From contig NZBA01000096.1 of the NCBI GenBank assembly GCA_002686265.1, positions 1-64,000 on the forward strand: a stretch of DNA of 64,000 nucleotides, in the 5' to 3' direction. A program made the translations under genes and the position numbers. This DNA comes from Planctomycetota bacterium (lineage in GTDB: Bacteria > Planctomycetota > UBA1135 > GCA-002686595). Positions 1 to 7,765 of this stretch are shown in pieces (positions within the stretch are counted from its first letter, which is position 1; every line of letters starts with the position of its first letter). Below the pieces are notes generated by a model, which ran no database searches, was not told the DNA's origin, and saw nothing but the letters and a program-made list of their open reading frames with translations.

Positions 1-1692
1 CCGACCCTGCGCGACCCCGACCGTCTGGTCTACTTCAAGGAGGAGGTCGGCGGCCTGGTCTACGGCGGCTACGAGCTCGACCCTATCCCGGTCGCCTCCG
101 GCGAGATCACGAGCGACTTCCACTTCCAGCTCTTCGAGCCCGACTGGGACCACTTCCTACCCCTGGCCCAGGCGGCCGCGAGCCGCATCCCGGCCCTGGC
201 CGACGCCGGCGTGCGCCTCTTGACCAACGGGCCCGAGGCCTTCACTCCCGACGGCAAGTTCATCCTCGGGGAGGCACCAAGCGTGCGCGGCTTCTTCGTC
301 GGCGCGGGCTTCAACGCCTTCGGCATCGCCGCCGGCGGCGGAGCCGGGCGCGCTCTGGCCGAGTGGATCGCCGGCGGTGAACCGAGCTCTGATCTGTGGC
401 CCGTGGACCTGCGCCGCTTCGGCCCGCACCACGGCGACGCCACGTGGGTCCGCGAGCGAACCCTGGAGGCCTACGCTCACCACTACACCATGGCCTGGCC
501 CGACGAGGAGCTCGTCTCGGGGCGGCCCGTGCGGGTCTCGCCACTCTACGAGCGCTTGGCGCGGGCCGGCGCCTGCTTCGGCTCGAAGAACGGCTGGGAG
601 CGTCCCAACTGGTTCGCACCGAGCGGCGTCGAGCCCGCCGACGAGCACACCTTCGCCCGCGCCAACTGGTTCGAGCACGTGGCCGCCGAACACCGCGCCA
701 CCCGCGAGGCCGTGACCCTGTTCGACGAGAGCTCCTTCTCCAAGCTGCTCGTCACCGGCCCCGGCGCCGAGGAGGCGCTCTCCTGGCTAGCCGCCAATGA
801 CGTCGCCCGCCCACCGGGGCGCGTCGTGTACACCCAGCTGTGCAACGCACGCGGCGGGATCGAATGCGACCTGACGGTCACGCGCCTGGACGCCGAGCGC
901 TTCTACGTCGTCACCGGGACCGCATTCGGTGTCCGCGACCGCTCGTGGATCGAGCGCCACCTCCCGCCGGGCCCCGCGCTCTCGGTGGCCGATGTGACCG
1001 AGGACTTCGCCGTCCTGGGCCTGATGGGGCCGGCGGCTCGGCGCGTGCTCGCCGCGGTCACCGACGACGACGTGAGCGAGGAGGCCTTCCCCTTCTCGCA
1101 CCATCGCCGCCTGCGCATCGCCGACGCGGCCCTCGAGGCCCTCAGGATCAGCTTCGTGGGCGAGCTGGGCTGGGAGCTTCACATCCCGCGCGACGCGGCG
1201 GGCGCGGTCTTCGACGCTCTGTGGGAGGCCGGTGGTGAGCACGGGATGCGCCACGCCGGCTATCGCGCCATCGACTCCCTGCGCCTGGAGAAGGGCTACC
1301 GAGTCTGGGGCGCCGACTTGACGCCCGACGACACGCCCCTCGAGGCGGGCCTCGGCTGGGCCCTCAAGCTCGACACGCCGCGTCCGTTCCTGGGGCGGGT
1401 GGCTCTCGAGGCACAGCGCGCCGCCGGCCCCCCGACCCGCCGCCTGGTCTCCCTGCGCCTCGCCGATCCCGAGCCCGTCCTGCACGGGGGCGAGACGATC
1501 CTGCGCGACGGCGAGCGCGTCGGCTGGCTCACCAGCGGGGGCTTCGGCCACACCCTCGGCGTGCCCGTCGGCCTGGGCTACGTGCGCGCTCGCGGAGCGG
1601 TCGACGCCGCCTGGATGGAGGCCGGTCGCTTCGAGGTCGAGGTGGCCGGGGAGCACTTCGCCGCCCTCGCCTCTTTGCGCGCGCCCCTGTGA
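1..1692 (+). CDS. FAD-dependent dimethylglycine/sarcosine dehydrogenase family protein (5' truncated by window edge)
   Basis: The reading frame is open from base 1 to the TGA at 1690-1692 (563 codons), so the N-terminal FAD-binding Rossmann part lies outside the window. The visible part runs from the end of the DAO-type oxidoreductase domain (LLTNGPEAFTPDG, then GFFVGAGFNAFGIA, about residues 71-110) into the FAO_M linker (FGSKNGWERPNWF). A GcvT-like folate-binding domain and GcvT C-terminal barrel follow, with TLFDESSFSKLLVTGPGA, a GELGWELHIP segment and YRAIDSLRLEKGYRVWG. Family members oxidatively demethylate dimethylglycine or sarcosine and pass the one-carbon unit to tetrahydrofolate. 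The exact substrate cannot be read from this part. The next gene converges from the other strand 17 nt after the stop. Confidence 0.9.
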   Translation, partial: PTLRDPDRLVYFKEEVGGLVYGGYELDPIPVASGEITSDFHFQLFEPDWDHFLPLAQAAASRIPALADAGVRLLTNGPEAFTPDGKFILGEAPSVRGFFVGAGFNAFGIAAGGGAGRALAEWIAGGEPSSDLWPVDLRRFGPHHGDATWVRERTLEAYAHHYTMAWPDEELVSGRPVRVSPLYERLARAGACFGSKNGWERPNWFAPSGVEPADEHTFARANWFEHVAAEHRATREAVTLFDESSFSKLLVTGPGAEEALSWLAANDVARPPGRVVYTQLCNARGGIECDLTVTRLDAERFYVVTGTAFGVRDRSWIERHLPPGPALSVADVTEDFAVLGLMGPAARRVLAAVTDDDVSEEAFPFSHHRRLRIADAALEALRISFVGELGWELHIPRDAAGAVFDALWEAGGEHGMRHAGYRAIDSLRLEKGYRVWGADLTPDDTPLEAGLGWALKLDTPRPFLGRVALEAQRAAGPPTRRLVSLRLADPEPVLHGGETILRDGERVGWLTSGGFGHTLGVPVGLGYVRARGAVDAAWMEAGRFEVEVAGEHFAALASLRAPL

Positions 1693-1709
1693 GTGCGGGG
1701 CGCGGCCGC

Positions 1710-2885
1710 CTAGCGCACCCAGAACGGGCGCCTGGGAGCCGGGCCGAGGGCGAAGGTGATCGCGGCGAAGGCGCGCGTCGCCCCATCGAGCGAATCCAGG
1801 TCGCTCTCGGTGGTCTCGACCCCCAGGGAGTAGCGCAGGTCCGCCGACTCCAGGTAGGTCAGGGTCGCGCCCACCGTGCGCGTGGAGCGCTCGGGAGCGT
1901 CGAGCTCCTCGGAGACGTCGTAGTGCGCGCCCACCAGCCAGCGCTCGCCCAGCTGGAGCTGGGTCCAGGCGTACCAGGCCTCGGGCTCGTCGGCGGGCCC
2001 CGCTTCGCGCTCGATCTCCGCGGCGAGCCACTCGCCGCCCACGCGCCACGCATTCAGCCCCTCCGCCCGCGGGGCGCGCCAGGTGTAGAGAGCGTCCGCT
2101 CCCAGGAGGTCGGTGCGCCGCTCGTCCAGGTCCGCCTGCCGGCCGTGGTACCAGGAGCAGCCCGCCCGCACCTCGTGCGCCTCCCCCGCCCCCCGCGACC
2201 AGGCCACGCGCGCCGCCTGGGCGCCGGTGGCGCCGCCGTCGTCGATCGTGAGCGGCGGGTTGCCCGAGTCGAGCAGGTCCCAGGTCGCGCGCAACTCGCC
2301 CGCCCCGCCGGGCAGGTCGCGGGCGTAGGACGCCGAGCCGCCCAACTGGGAGTAGCCGTCGATCCCGAAGAACTGGGTCAAGGCCCGCGGTCGCCGGAGC
2401 TGAGGCAGGTCGAAGACGCGCTCGCCGTTGAGGAAGCCGAAGTGGGTGCGGAACTGACCGAGCTGGAAGGCGAGCCCGGCGGGCAGTTCGCCCCACAGGG
2501 GCGCGTTGCGCACGCTCAGGTAGGCTTCCTCGACGTCCACGCGGTACTCGGTGTTGATGCGGTTCGACTGCACGCTGGCGGTCATGACCGCGTCGACGCC
2601 CTCGACGAGGGTCGCCGAGAGGGAGAGGTCCACCTGCCGCAGACGCGCGATGTCGGTCACGTCGCCATCGTCGGGGGCCGGGTCGCCCTCGATCCCGTGA
2701 TCGTCCTTGCGGGCGAGGAAGCTCGCGTAGAGCCCGAAGCGTAGGTCGTGCCGCTCGAGCCAGTCGGACGGGCGCGGGGCGGGTGCCGCCACCACGCCGG
2801 CGTCCTGAGCCGGGATGGAAGCGCAATCCTGGGGCAGAAACGGGAGCAGGAACCCGAGCAGGGACGGGTGCATCAGGCTGAGCAT
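1710..2885 (-). CDS. Porin-like outer-membrane beta-barrel protein
   Basis: 391 residues. The N-terminus (LLGFLLPFLPQ then CASIPAQDAG) reads as a signal peptide. The rest consists of alternating hydrophobic/polar strands rich in aromatic residues, for example RFGLYASFLARKDD, GLAFQLGQFRTHFGFLNGER and SQLGGSASYARDL. It ends in aromatic strands and a terminal FWVR. This pattern resembles phosphate-selective porins O and P and other Gram-negative porins, with a solute-channel role by inference. The ATG at 2885 is chosen because a GAGGG-type ribosome site precedes it and it begins just after the upstream gene's stop at 2905. The ATG at 2873 is an alternative. It probably shares a transcript with the PH-domain gene. 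Specificity is unknown. Confidence 0.6.
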   Translation of the reverse strand: MLSLMHPSLLGFLLPFLPQDCASIPAQDAGVVAAPAPRPSDWLERHDLRFGLYASFLARKDDHGIEGDPAPDDGDVTDIARLRQVDLSLSATLVEGVDAVMTASVQSNRINTEYRVDVEEAYLSVRNAPLWGELPAGLAFQLGQFRTHFGFLNGERVFDLPQLRRPRALTQFFGIDGYSQLGGSASYARDLPGGAGELRATWDLLDSGNPPLTIDDGGATGAQAARVAWSRGAGEAHEVRAGCSWYHGRQADLDERRTDLLGADALYTWRAPRAEGLNAWRVGGEWLAAEIEREAGPADEPEAWYAWTQLQLGERWLVGAHYDVSEELDAPERSTRTVGATLTYLESADLRYSLGVETTESDLDSLDGATRAFAAITFALGPAPRRPFWVR

Positions 2886-2904
2886 CCCCGCGGCCCTCGG
2901 CTGC

Positions 2905-3465
2905 TCACGCGTGATCGGAAAGGAGGGTCTCGATGCGCCGCAGGGTGTCGCGAATCTCCTCCAACACGGGTTCTCGAGCGGGGTCGTCCATGGGTCCGGC
3001 ACCGCCGGCTCCGGCGACCCGATCGCGCTGGTTCAAGACCGCGTCGCGGAAGGCGACGGCGTCCACGACGCCCGGCAGGGAGACCTGCCCCATACTGCTG
3101 CCGCTCCCACCTCCGGCGGTCTCCACCTTCAGGCTACAGAGACCAAAGTGGCGCAAGATCGGTCCCTCGTGCAGGGCGAGGTCGGTGATCTTGTCCAGCG
3201 GAACCGTCTTCTGGACGCGGACCAGGAAGCCCCTGCGGATGTTCAGGCTGCGGTGGCTGAGCTCCGCTTCCAGGGAGTCGAAGTGCCGGCGACAGAGGTA
3301 CTGGCCCAGGCCCAAGAGCCAGATCGGGATGAGCGGGATGGTGACGAACATGGCCGCCATCGGTAGCAGCGCACCGAGCAGGTAGTAGGTCTTGAGGCGC
3401 TGGTCGAACTCCGCCTCCAGGAGGATCTCCTCCTTCCTGGAGCCCGCCCTGTCGGTAGTCACCAT
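2905..3465 (-). CDS. Bacterial PH-domain (YdbS/DUF304-like) membrane protein
   Basis: 186 residues from the ATG at 3465. Two adjacent hydrophobic segments (about residues 27-60, YYLLGALLPMAAMFVTIPLI then PIWLLGLGQYL) form a membrane hairpin. They are followed by a bacterial PH-like domain: FDSLEAELSHRSLNIRRGFL, then TVPLDKITDLALHEG and the GLCSLKVETAGG strand. These are hallmarks of bPH2 (DUF304) proteins, whose function is largely unknown and thought to be membrane-associated. The C-terminal ~30 residues (EPVLEEIRDTLRRIETLL) look like an amphipathic helix. The start is preceded only by AGG directly next to ATG, so an in-frame GTG at 3480 is possible. The gene lies 19 nt upstream of the porin-like gene, suggesting an operon. 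Confidence 0.75.
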   Translation of the reverse strand: MVTTDRAGSRKEEILLEAEFDQRLKTYYLLGALLPMAAMFVTIPLIPIWLLGLGQYLCRRHFDSLEAELSHRSLNIRRGFLVRVQKTVPLDKITDLALHEGPILRHFGLCSLKVETAGGGSGSSMGQVSLPGVVDAVAFRDAVLNQRDRVAGAGGAGPMDDPAREPVLEEIRDTLRRIETLLSDHA

Positions 3466-3697
3466 CCTGTGCTCATCCACGAGCGTCTTCCGACGCCGGG
3501 AGGATCCTGCCCGATGACCGCCCTCCTGTCCAGAATGCGCGGCGGGGTCCCCTGCCCAGCGCTCCCCGGGCCTTCGCCCATGTGAACGGCGCGCTCGCGG
3601 GGCGGCGCGGGAAGTCAGCAGCACGCCAGCCGAGCGCGAGGGGCACTCCCCTCACGCTCGGCCGCCCACCGCCGCGAACCCGCGTCGGAGTGACGGG

Positions 3698-4636
3698 CTA
3701 GAACTCGAAGACCACGCCCTGCTCGGGCAGCGAGTCCACCTCCAAGGCGGGCGCTTGGGCGAAGCCGTCGCCCTCGCCCCGCCTCTCCACAGGCTCCAAC
3801 CCCGGCCCCTCGGCCTGGAGCTGGTAGCGGGCCATTTCCTCGTAGTCGTCACGGAATTGCTCGCTGGAGAGCAGATCGAGCTCGGCCTCCTGCCGGCTGC
3901 GCACCTCGGCCAGGCGGGCGGTCATCTGGTCCAGGCTGGAGCAGTCGAAGCGCGAGCACTCCTCGATGGTGCGGTTGCGCTTCTCGAGCAGCCCGATCAA
4001 CCGGTCGTTGCGCGCGATCGCGTCCACCTGGCGCGAGAGCTGCCAGATCTGCCCCTGGAACTGGGCGCGCTCATTCTCGAGCTGGCCCAGGAGCTCCTCG
4101 AGGCGGTTAGCCTGCTCGTGCAGGTAGGTCAAGTCGTGCCCCGCGTCGGCGGCCCGGTTGGCGTAGGCCACGCGCGTGTGGCGGATCTGATTGACGCGCG
4201 TCGCGGCGCGCTGAACGCTCACGACCTTGTGGCCGAGGGCCACGCTCACCGCTCTCCGCCCCGCCCCCTCCTCGCGCGGGCCCGCGGCCCGCGCCACGAG
4301 GGGCTCGAACTCCTCGAGGTCGCTGTCCGCCATGGCCACCACGCGCTCGCTGATGGCCTTCTCGCGCTCGAGCTGGCGGATCTGCTCGTGCAACTCCGCG
4401 AGGTCGCCGCGCACGGCGGCGATGCGCTCGGGGTACTCGCTCTCCAGCTCCGAGAGCTGGGCCCGCAGGGCGGTCGGGTCGTCGATGCACCCGTCGATCC
4501 TGGAGAGCAGGTCACCCTGGACCTGGTCGATGACCGCCCGGGTGCGCATCGGCCCCGCGATCAGGATGGCTCCGCCGCCGAGGACGACGCTGCCGAGCAG
4601 CAGAAACACCCCGGCCTTGGTGATGGTCTTGAACAT
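3698..4636 (-). CDS. Membrane-anchored coiled-coil protein, function unknown
   Basis: 312 residues from the ATG at 4636, preceded by a good AGGAG site. One transmembrane segment lies near the N-terminus (residues 8-28, FLLLGSVVLGGGAILIAGP). A long, mostly helical, Glu/Arg/Gln-rich region follows with heptad character (for example RAQLSELESEYPERIAAVRG, ELHEQIRQLEREKAISERVV and RLEELLGQLENERAQFQGQI). A CSRFDCSS pair of cysteines lies near residue 230, and the C-terminus is Pro/Gly-rich. The topology (short N-terminus, one anchor, long coiled coil) suggests a scaffold or a PspA-like envelope-stress partner, but no family motif is recognised. It is transcribed divergently from the sigma factor/kinase pair, so it may be their output or target. 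Confidence 0.7.
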   Translation of the reverse strand: MFKTITKAGVFLLLGSVVLGGGAILIAGPMRTRAVIDQVQGDLLSRIDGCIDDPTALRAQLSELESEYPERIAAVRGDLAELHEQIRQLEREKAISERVVAMADSDLEEFEPLVARAAGPREEGAGRRAVSVALGHKVVSVQRAATRVNQIRHTRVAYANRAADAGHDLTYLHEQANRLEELLGQLENERAQFQGQIWQLSRQVDAIARNDRLIGLLEKRNRTIEECSRFDCSSLDQMTARLAEVRSRQEAELDLLSSEQFRDDYEEMARYQLQAEGPGLEPVERRGEGDGFAQAPALEVDSLPEQGVVFEF

Positions 4637-4803
4637 GGATCGGCTCCTGGGCCGCGGAGGCCCTCTGGTCGTGATTGTGTGGTGGTTCCAGACTCGACGT
4701 CCCCCCGGCCGCTCGGCCGACGGGGTCGCCACCGGTGTTCTTGGGAGGTGGGCCATGGCGGTTTCAGCCCGCGCCGCTTTTTCGGCCACGAACACCTCCG
4801 GCC

Positions 4804-4815
4804 CCGAATATTCGG
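4804..4815. promoter_or_regulatory. Perfect 12-bp palindrome in a divergent promoter region
   Basis: CCGAATATTCGG reads the same on both strands. It sits in the 216-nt gap between the divergent coiled-coil gene (start 4636) and the sigma-factor gene (start about 4853). A palindrome of this size with an AT core in a very GC-rich region is a plausible operator for a dimeric repressor or activator. No cognate regulator is identifiable. Confidence 0.35.
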
Positions 4816-4852
4816 CGCCGGGGAGCGTTACAGAGGGCGAATCAGGCCCCAC

Positions 4853-5593
4853 TTGCACGACATCACGACCCATTTCATCCGCCGCCTGCGCGAGCGCGAG
4901 CCCCAGGCCTGGTTCGAGCTGTGGGAGACCTTCGGTCCCATCCTGCGTTCTCAACTGCGGCGCTGGGGCCGCGGGCGCATCGGCCCCGAGACCGTGCAGG
5001 ACCTCTCGCAGGAGACCCTGACGGCCCTCGCTGGGGCCATCGACCGCCACGACCCCTCGCGCGGGGCGCGCTTCTCCACCTGGCTCTTGACCATCGCGCG
5101 CTACACCCTGACCGACGAGTTCGACCGGCGTACGGCCGCCAAGCGCGGCGGAGGAACGCGGCCGGCCGCCCTCGAGGGGCTGGCCGACCCCCTCGACGGC
5201 GCGCCCTCCCCTCCCGCGGCCTACGAGGAAGCGATCTTCGACGCCAAGGTCGCCGCCGCCCTGCGCCAGGTCGAGCGCGACTCGGAGTTCATGGAGTTCG
5301 CCGTCTTCCGCATGCGAGTGCTCGAGGGGCAGGGCGGCAAGCACACAGCCGCCAGCCTCGGGATCAGCGAGCCCACTGTCAGCCGCCGCCTGGGGGCGGT
5401 CCGGCGCCGCCTTCGCGCGCGGTTGTTCGAGATCTTCTCGCGCTACAGCTTCACGCCGGAGGAGATGGCGGAGCTGGAACGGAACGGGATCCACCTGAAT
5501 CCCAATAAGCAGCAGGAGGCCGGCCTCGACCAGGCCATCGCCGACATCTACCCCCGCAGCTGCGCGCGCGAGGCCACCGGCGCCCGCCCCTGA
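4853..5593 (+). CDS. ECF-like RNA polymerase sigma factor
   Basis: About 246 residues. Region 2 is clear (DLSQETLTALAGAIDRHDPS, then RGARFSTWLLTIARYTLTDE, about residues 45-90), as is a region 4 helix-turn-helix (HTAASLGISEPTVSRRLGAV, about residues 165-185). A C-terminal tail of about 45 residues (FTPEEMAELERNGIHLNPNK) extends beyond region 4. There is no ATG or GTG where the protein should begin. TTG at 4853 gives MHDITTHFIRRLRERE, which fits the expected N-terminus, but its ribosome site is weak, so the start is provisional. The kinase gene follows after 39 nt. Sigma factors of this type in planctomycetes are often coupled to Ser/Thr kinases, so phosphorylation-controlled transcription is a reasonable inference. 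Confidence 0.8.
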   Translation: MHDITTHFIRRLREREPQAWFELWETFGPILRSQLRRWGRGRIGPETVQDLSQETLTALAGAIDRHDPSRGARFSTWLLTIARYTLTDEFDRRTAAKRGGGTRPAALEGLADPLDGAPSPPAAYEEAIFDAKVAAALRQVERDSEFMEFAVFRMRVLEGQGGKHTAASLGISEPTVSRRLGAVRRRLRARLFEIFSRYSFTPEEMAELERNGIHLNPNKQQEAGLDQAIADIYPRSCAREATGARP

Positions 5594-5632
5594 CCCTCCC
5601 CCGCCACCGACCGCCACGAAGGAGCCCAGCCG

Positions 5633-7723
5633 ATGATCCCGAGCGCCATCGCCCTCATGAAGGTCCTGGTCATCCTGTGCGTGACGGTCGCCCTGCCCGT
5701 GGCTCTGATCTGGGGCGCGGTGCGTTTCCTCCAAGGCACGTTCTGGCTCCTGGGGGCCTTCGCACGGCTCGCGGGCGGGTTGTTCGGGCGCCTGTTCGGC
5801 TTCGTGCGCGACACGATCACGGACTCCCTGGGCCTGTGCGGGGCACTCCTGACCACCGCCGTGGTCCTGCCGCTGGCCGTGCTGAACGTCCTCGTCTGGC
5901 GCTGGGACGCCGCGGGCCACTACGGGCGCGCCCTGGAGGGCGAGCTGGAGGAGATGGGCGTCGCTCTGTGGCGACTGGCCGTCGGCAACCCGGTGCGACT
6001 CTTGGGGCTGGAGCGGCTCACCGAGGGCATCGAGCGCCGCCTGCCACGCCTGCTCGCTTCCGCTCCCGCCGCACGCGGCGGAGCGCACGGCTCCTTCGAC
6101 GGATTCGAGATCCTCGACACCCTACCCGCCGGCGGCTCCGGAGCGCGCCTGTTCCTGGCGCGCCCCACGCGCGACAAGCTGGCCCGCTGGCGCCAGGACG
6201 GCAAGCCGGCCCCCGGCAGAGTGGTGATCAAGTCCTTCGCCCTCGACGCGGGCTCGACCCTGCCCCAGATCGTGCGCGAGAGCCGCGCCCTCGAGGCCGC
6301 CAGCCGCCTCGGCTTGGTCTGCGAGCACGAGTTGGATGACACCGCCTTCCACTACGTCATGCCCTACGTGCCGGGCGAGGAGCTCGACGGAGTGATCGCG
6401 AAGCTGCACGCCCGCCGGGGCGCCGCCGGCCTGTGTCCCGCGGACCTGGCGCTGGTGATGAGCTACGCCAGCGACCTGCTCTACACCCTCGACCGCTTCC
6501 ACTCCGAGGGGCTGTGGCACAAGGACATCAAGCCCGCGAATCTGATCGTCTCGCGCGGGCGCGCACACTTGGTCGATCTGGGGCTGGTGACGCCCTTGGG
6601 GTCGGCCATGACCCTCACGACCCACGGGACCGAGTACTACCGCGATCCCGAGATGGTGCGCATGGCGCTCAAGGGCGTGAAGGTGCACGAGGTCGACGGC
6701 GTGAAGTTCGACCTCTACAGTGCCGGCGCCCTGCTCTACTCGATGGTCGAGGGCTCCTTCCCCGCCCACGGCAGCCTCTCGCGCATCACGCGCGCCTGCC
6801 CCGAGGCCCTGCAGTGGATCGTGCGCCGCTCCATGGGTGAGGTGAACACGCGCTACCGCTCGGCGGGCGAGATGCTCGCCGACCTGCGGACGGTCGCCAT
6901 GGCCCGCGATCCGCACCTGCTCAAGCCCGCCGACCTGCCCTCGGTCTCGGGGCGCACGGTGGACTGGAGCCGCTTGGGCGGCCTGGGACCTCCGCGCACC
7001 ACGGCCTCCCCCGCGCCCCACGCTGCTCCCTCCCTGCGCCGCGCCCCCCGCTCCGCCGGCGGTGTGCCCGCCCGCGCTCTCGTTGCCGCCGGCCTCTGGG
7101 GCCTGTTCCTCTACGGCACGGTGGACTTCCTCTTCCTCGCGGACGCCCCCTCTGCGTCCGCCTCCGAGAGGGCCGCGCGCCGCCCGCACGAGCCGCGCGA
7201 CCCGCGCCGACTGTGGGCGCGTCACCTCGACGCCGACCTCGGTTCCGCGGCCGCCGAGGGGGCCATCGTGGTCATCGACGAGCTCGGCGAGCACGTCGAC
7301 CCGCGTATCCTGGGCGCCCTGCGCGAGGAGCTCGAGGAGCGCGGCTTCGAAGTCCTCGGCGGCCCCGGCGGCGAGGGCGACGAACGCGAGATCCACTTCG
7401 TGGCCGGTGCCCGCCGGGCCGTGGGCCTCGCCGGTCCTGACGATCCCGGCGCTGTAGCGGCTCTCGAACGCCACCTGGCCGCCGACGGCGTCCTGCAGGG
7501 CGCGATCTGGCTGACAGTGGCGGAGGAGCCCGAGAGCCTCACCTACCGCTTCGTTCGGCCGCGGGCCCACGGGCCCGAGGCGGCGCGCACGTTCTCGGTC
7601 CTCGGTATCGCCGACGGCTCGCGCCCTAGGGGGCCCGCCCGCTCCCGCAAACGAGCCCGAACCGCCGCATCCCAGCGAGCCGCAGCCGCATCGGCGCACG
7701 ACGGCACCGGGAGCGCCGACTAG
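5633..7723 (+). CDS. Membrane Ser/Thr protein kinase
   Basis: 696 residues with an AAGGAG site before the ATG. Residues 1-100 carry two hydrophobic segments (VLVILCVTVALPVALIWGAV, then LLTTAVVLPLAVLNVLVW). The kinase domain spans about residues 148-430: a GGSG loop, K200 in VVIKSF, catalytic D298 in HKDIKPAN with N303, and D315 in a DLG instead of the usual DFG. The glycine loop is short. A further membrane segment (about 479-500, ALVAAGLWGLFLYGTVDFLF) leads to a ~190-residue C-terminal domain of unknown type that would lie across the membrane, perhaps a sensor. The gene follows the sigma-factor gene. Its TAG stop lies inside a CTAGCAG repeat. Catalytic residues are present, so activity is expected. 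Confidence 0.85.
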   Translation: MIPSAIALMKVLVILCVTVALPVALIWGAVRFLQGTFWLLGAFARLAGGLFGRLFGFVRDTITDSLGLCGALLTTAVVLPLAVLNVLVWRWDAAGHYGRALEGELEEMGVALWRLAVGNPVRLLGLERLTEGIERRLPRLLASAPAARGGAHGSFDGFEILDTLPAGGSGARLFLARPTRDKLARWRQDGKPAPGRVVIKSFALDAGSTLPQIVRESRALEAASRLGLVCEHELDDTAFHYVMPYVPGEELDGVIAKLHARRGAAGLCPADLALVMSYASDLLYTLDRFHSEGLWHKDIKPANLIVSRGRAHLVDLGLVTPLGSAMTLTTHGTEYYRDPEMVRMALKGVKVHEVDGVKFDLYSAGALLYSMVEGSFPAHGSLSRITRACPEALQWIVRRSMGEVNTRYRSAGEMLADLRTVAMARDPHLLKPADLPSVSGRTVDWSRLGGLGPPRTTASPAPHAAPSLRRAPRSAGGVPARALVAAGLWGLFLYGTVDFLFLADAPSASASERAARRPHEPRDPRRLWARHLDADLGSAAAEGAIVVIDELGEHVDPRILGALREELEERGFEVLGGPGGEGDEREIHFVAGARRAVGLAGPDDPGAVAALERHLAADGVLQGAIWLTVAEEPESLTYRFVRPRAHGPEAARTFSVLGIADGSRPRGPARSRKRARTAASQRAAAASAHDGTGSAD

Positions 7724-7754
7724 CAGCCCGCAGGAGAACGCCGACGGGCTGCCA
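7720..7754. repeat. Short CTAGCAG palindromic repeat (copy A), likely bidirectional terminator
   Basis: Begins CTAGCAGCCCG and ends CGACGGGCTGCCAG, giving an 8-bp GCAGCCCG/CGGGCTGC stem around a 14-nt spacer. It lies in the 42-nt gap between the convergent kinase and sulfatase genes, and the TAG within its first four bases is the kinase stop codon. It belongs to the family also seen at 10758, 16266, 45724, 46466 and 46589. Confidence 0.75.
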
Positions 7755-7765
7755 GGCGCCGAGTC

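Noticed and set aside
787-2826. Very long open frame on the minus strand (about 680 codons) overlapping the dehydrogenase and porin genes
   Set aside because: It is a GC-rich shadow: composition is Arg/Ala/Gly-rich with no domain motifs, while both overlapped genes have clear family or secreted-protein signals.
4637-6088. Upstream extension of the coiled-coil protein frame across the sigma factor and part of the kinase
   Set aside because: The extension is antisense to two genes with recognised motifs. ATG 4636 has its own AGGAG site directly before a membrane helix.
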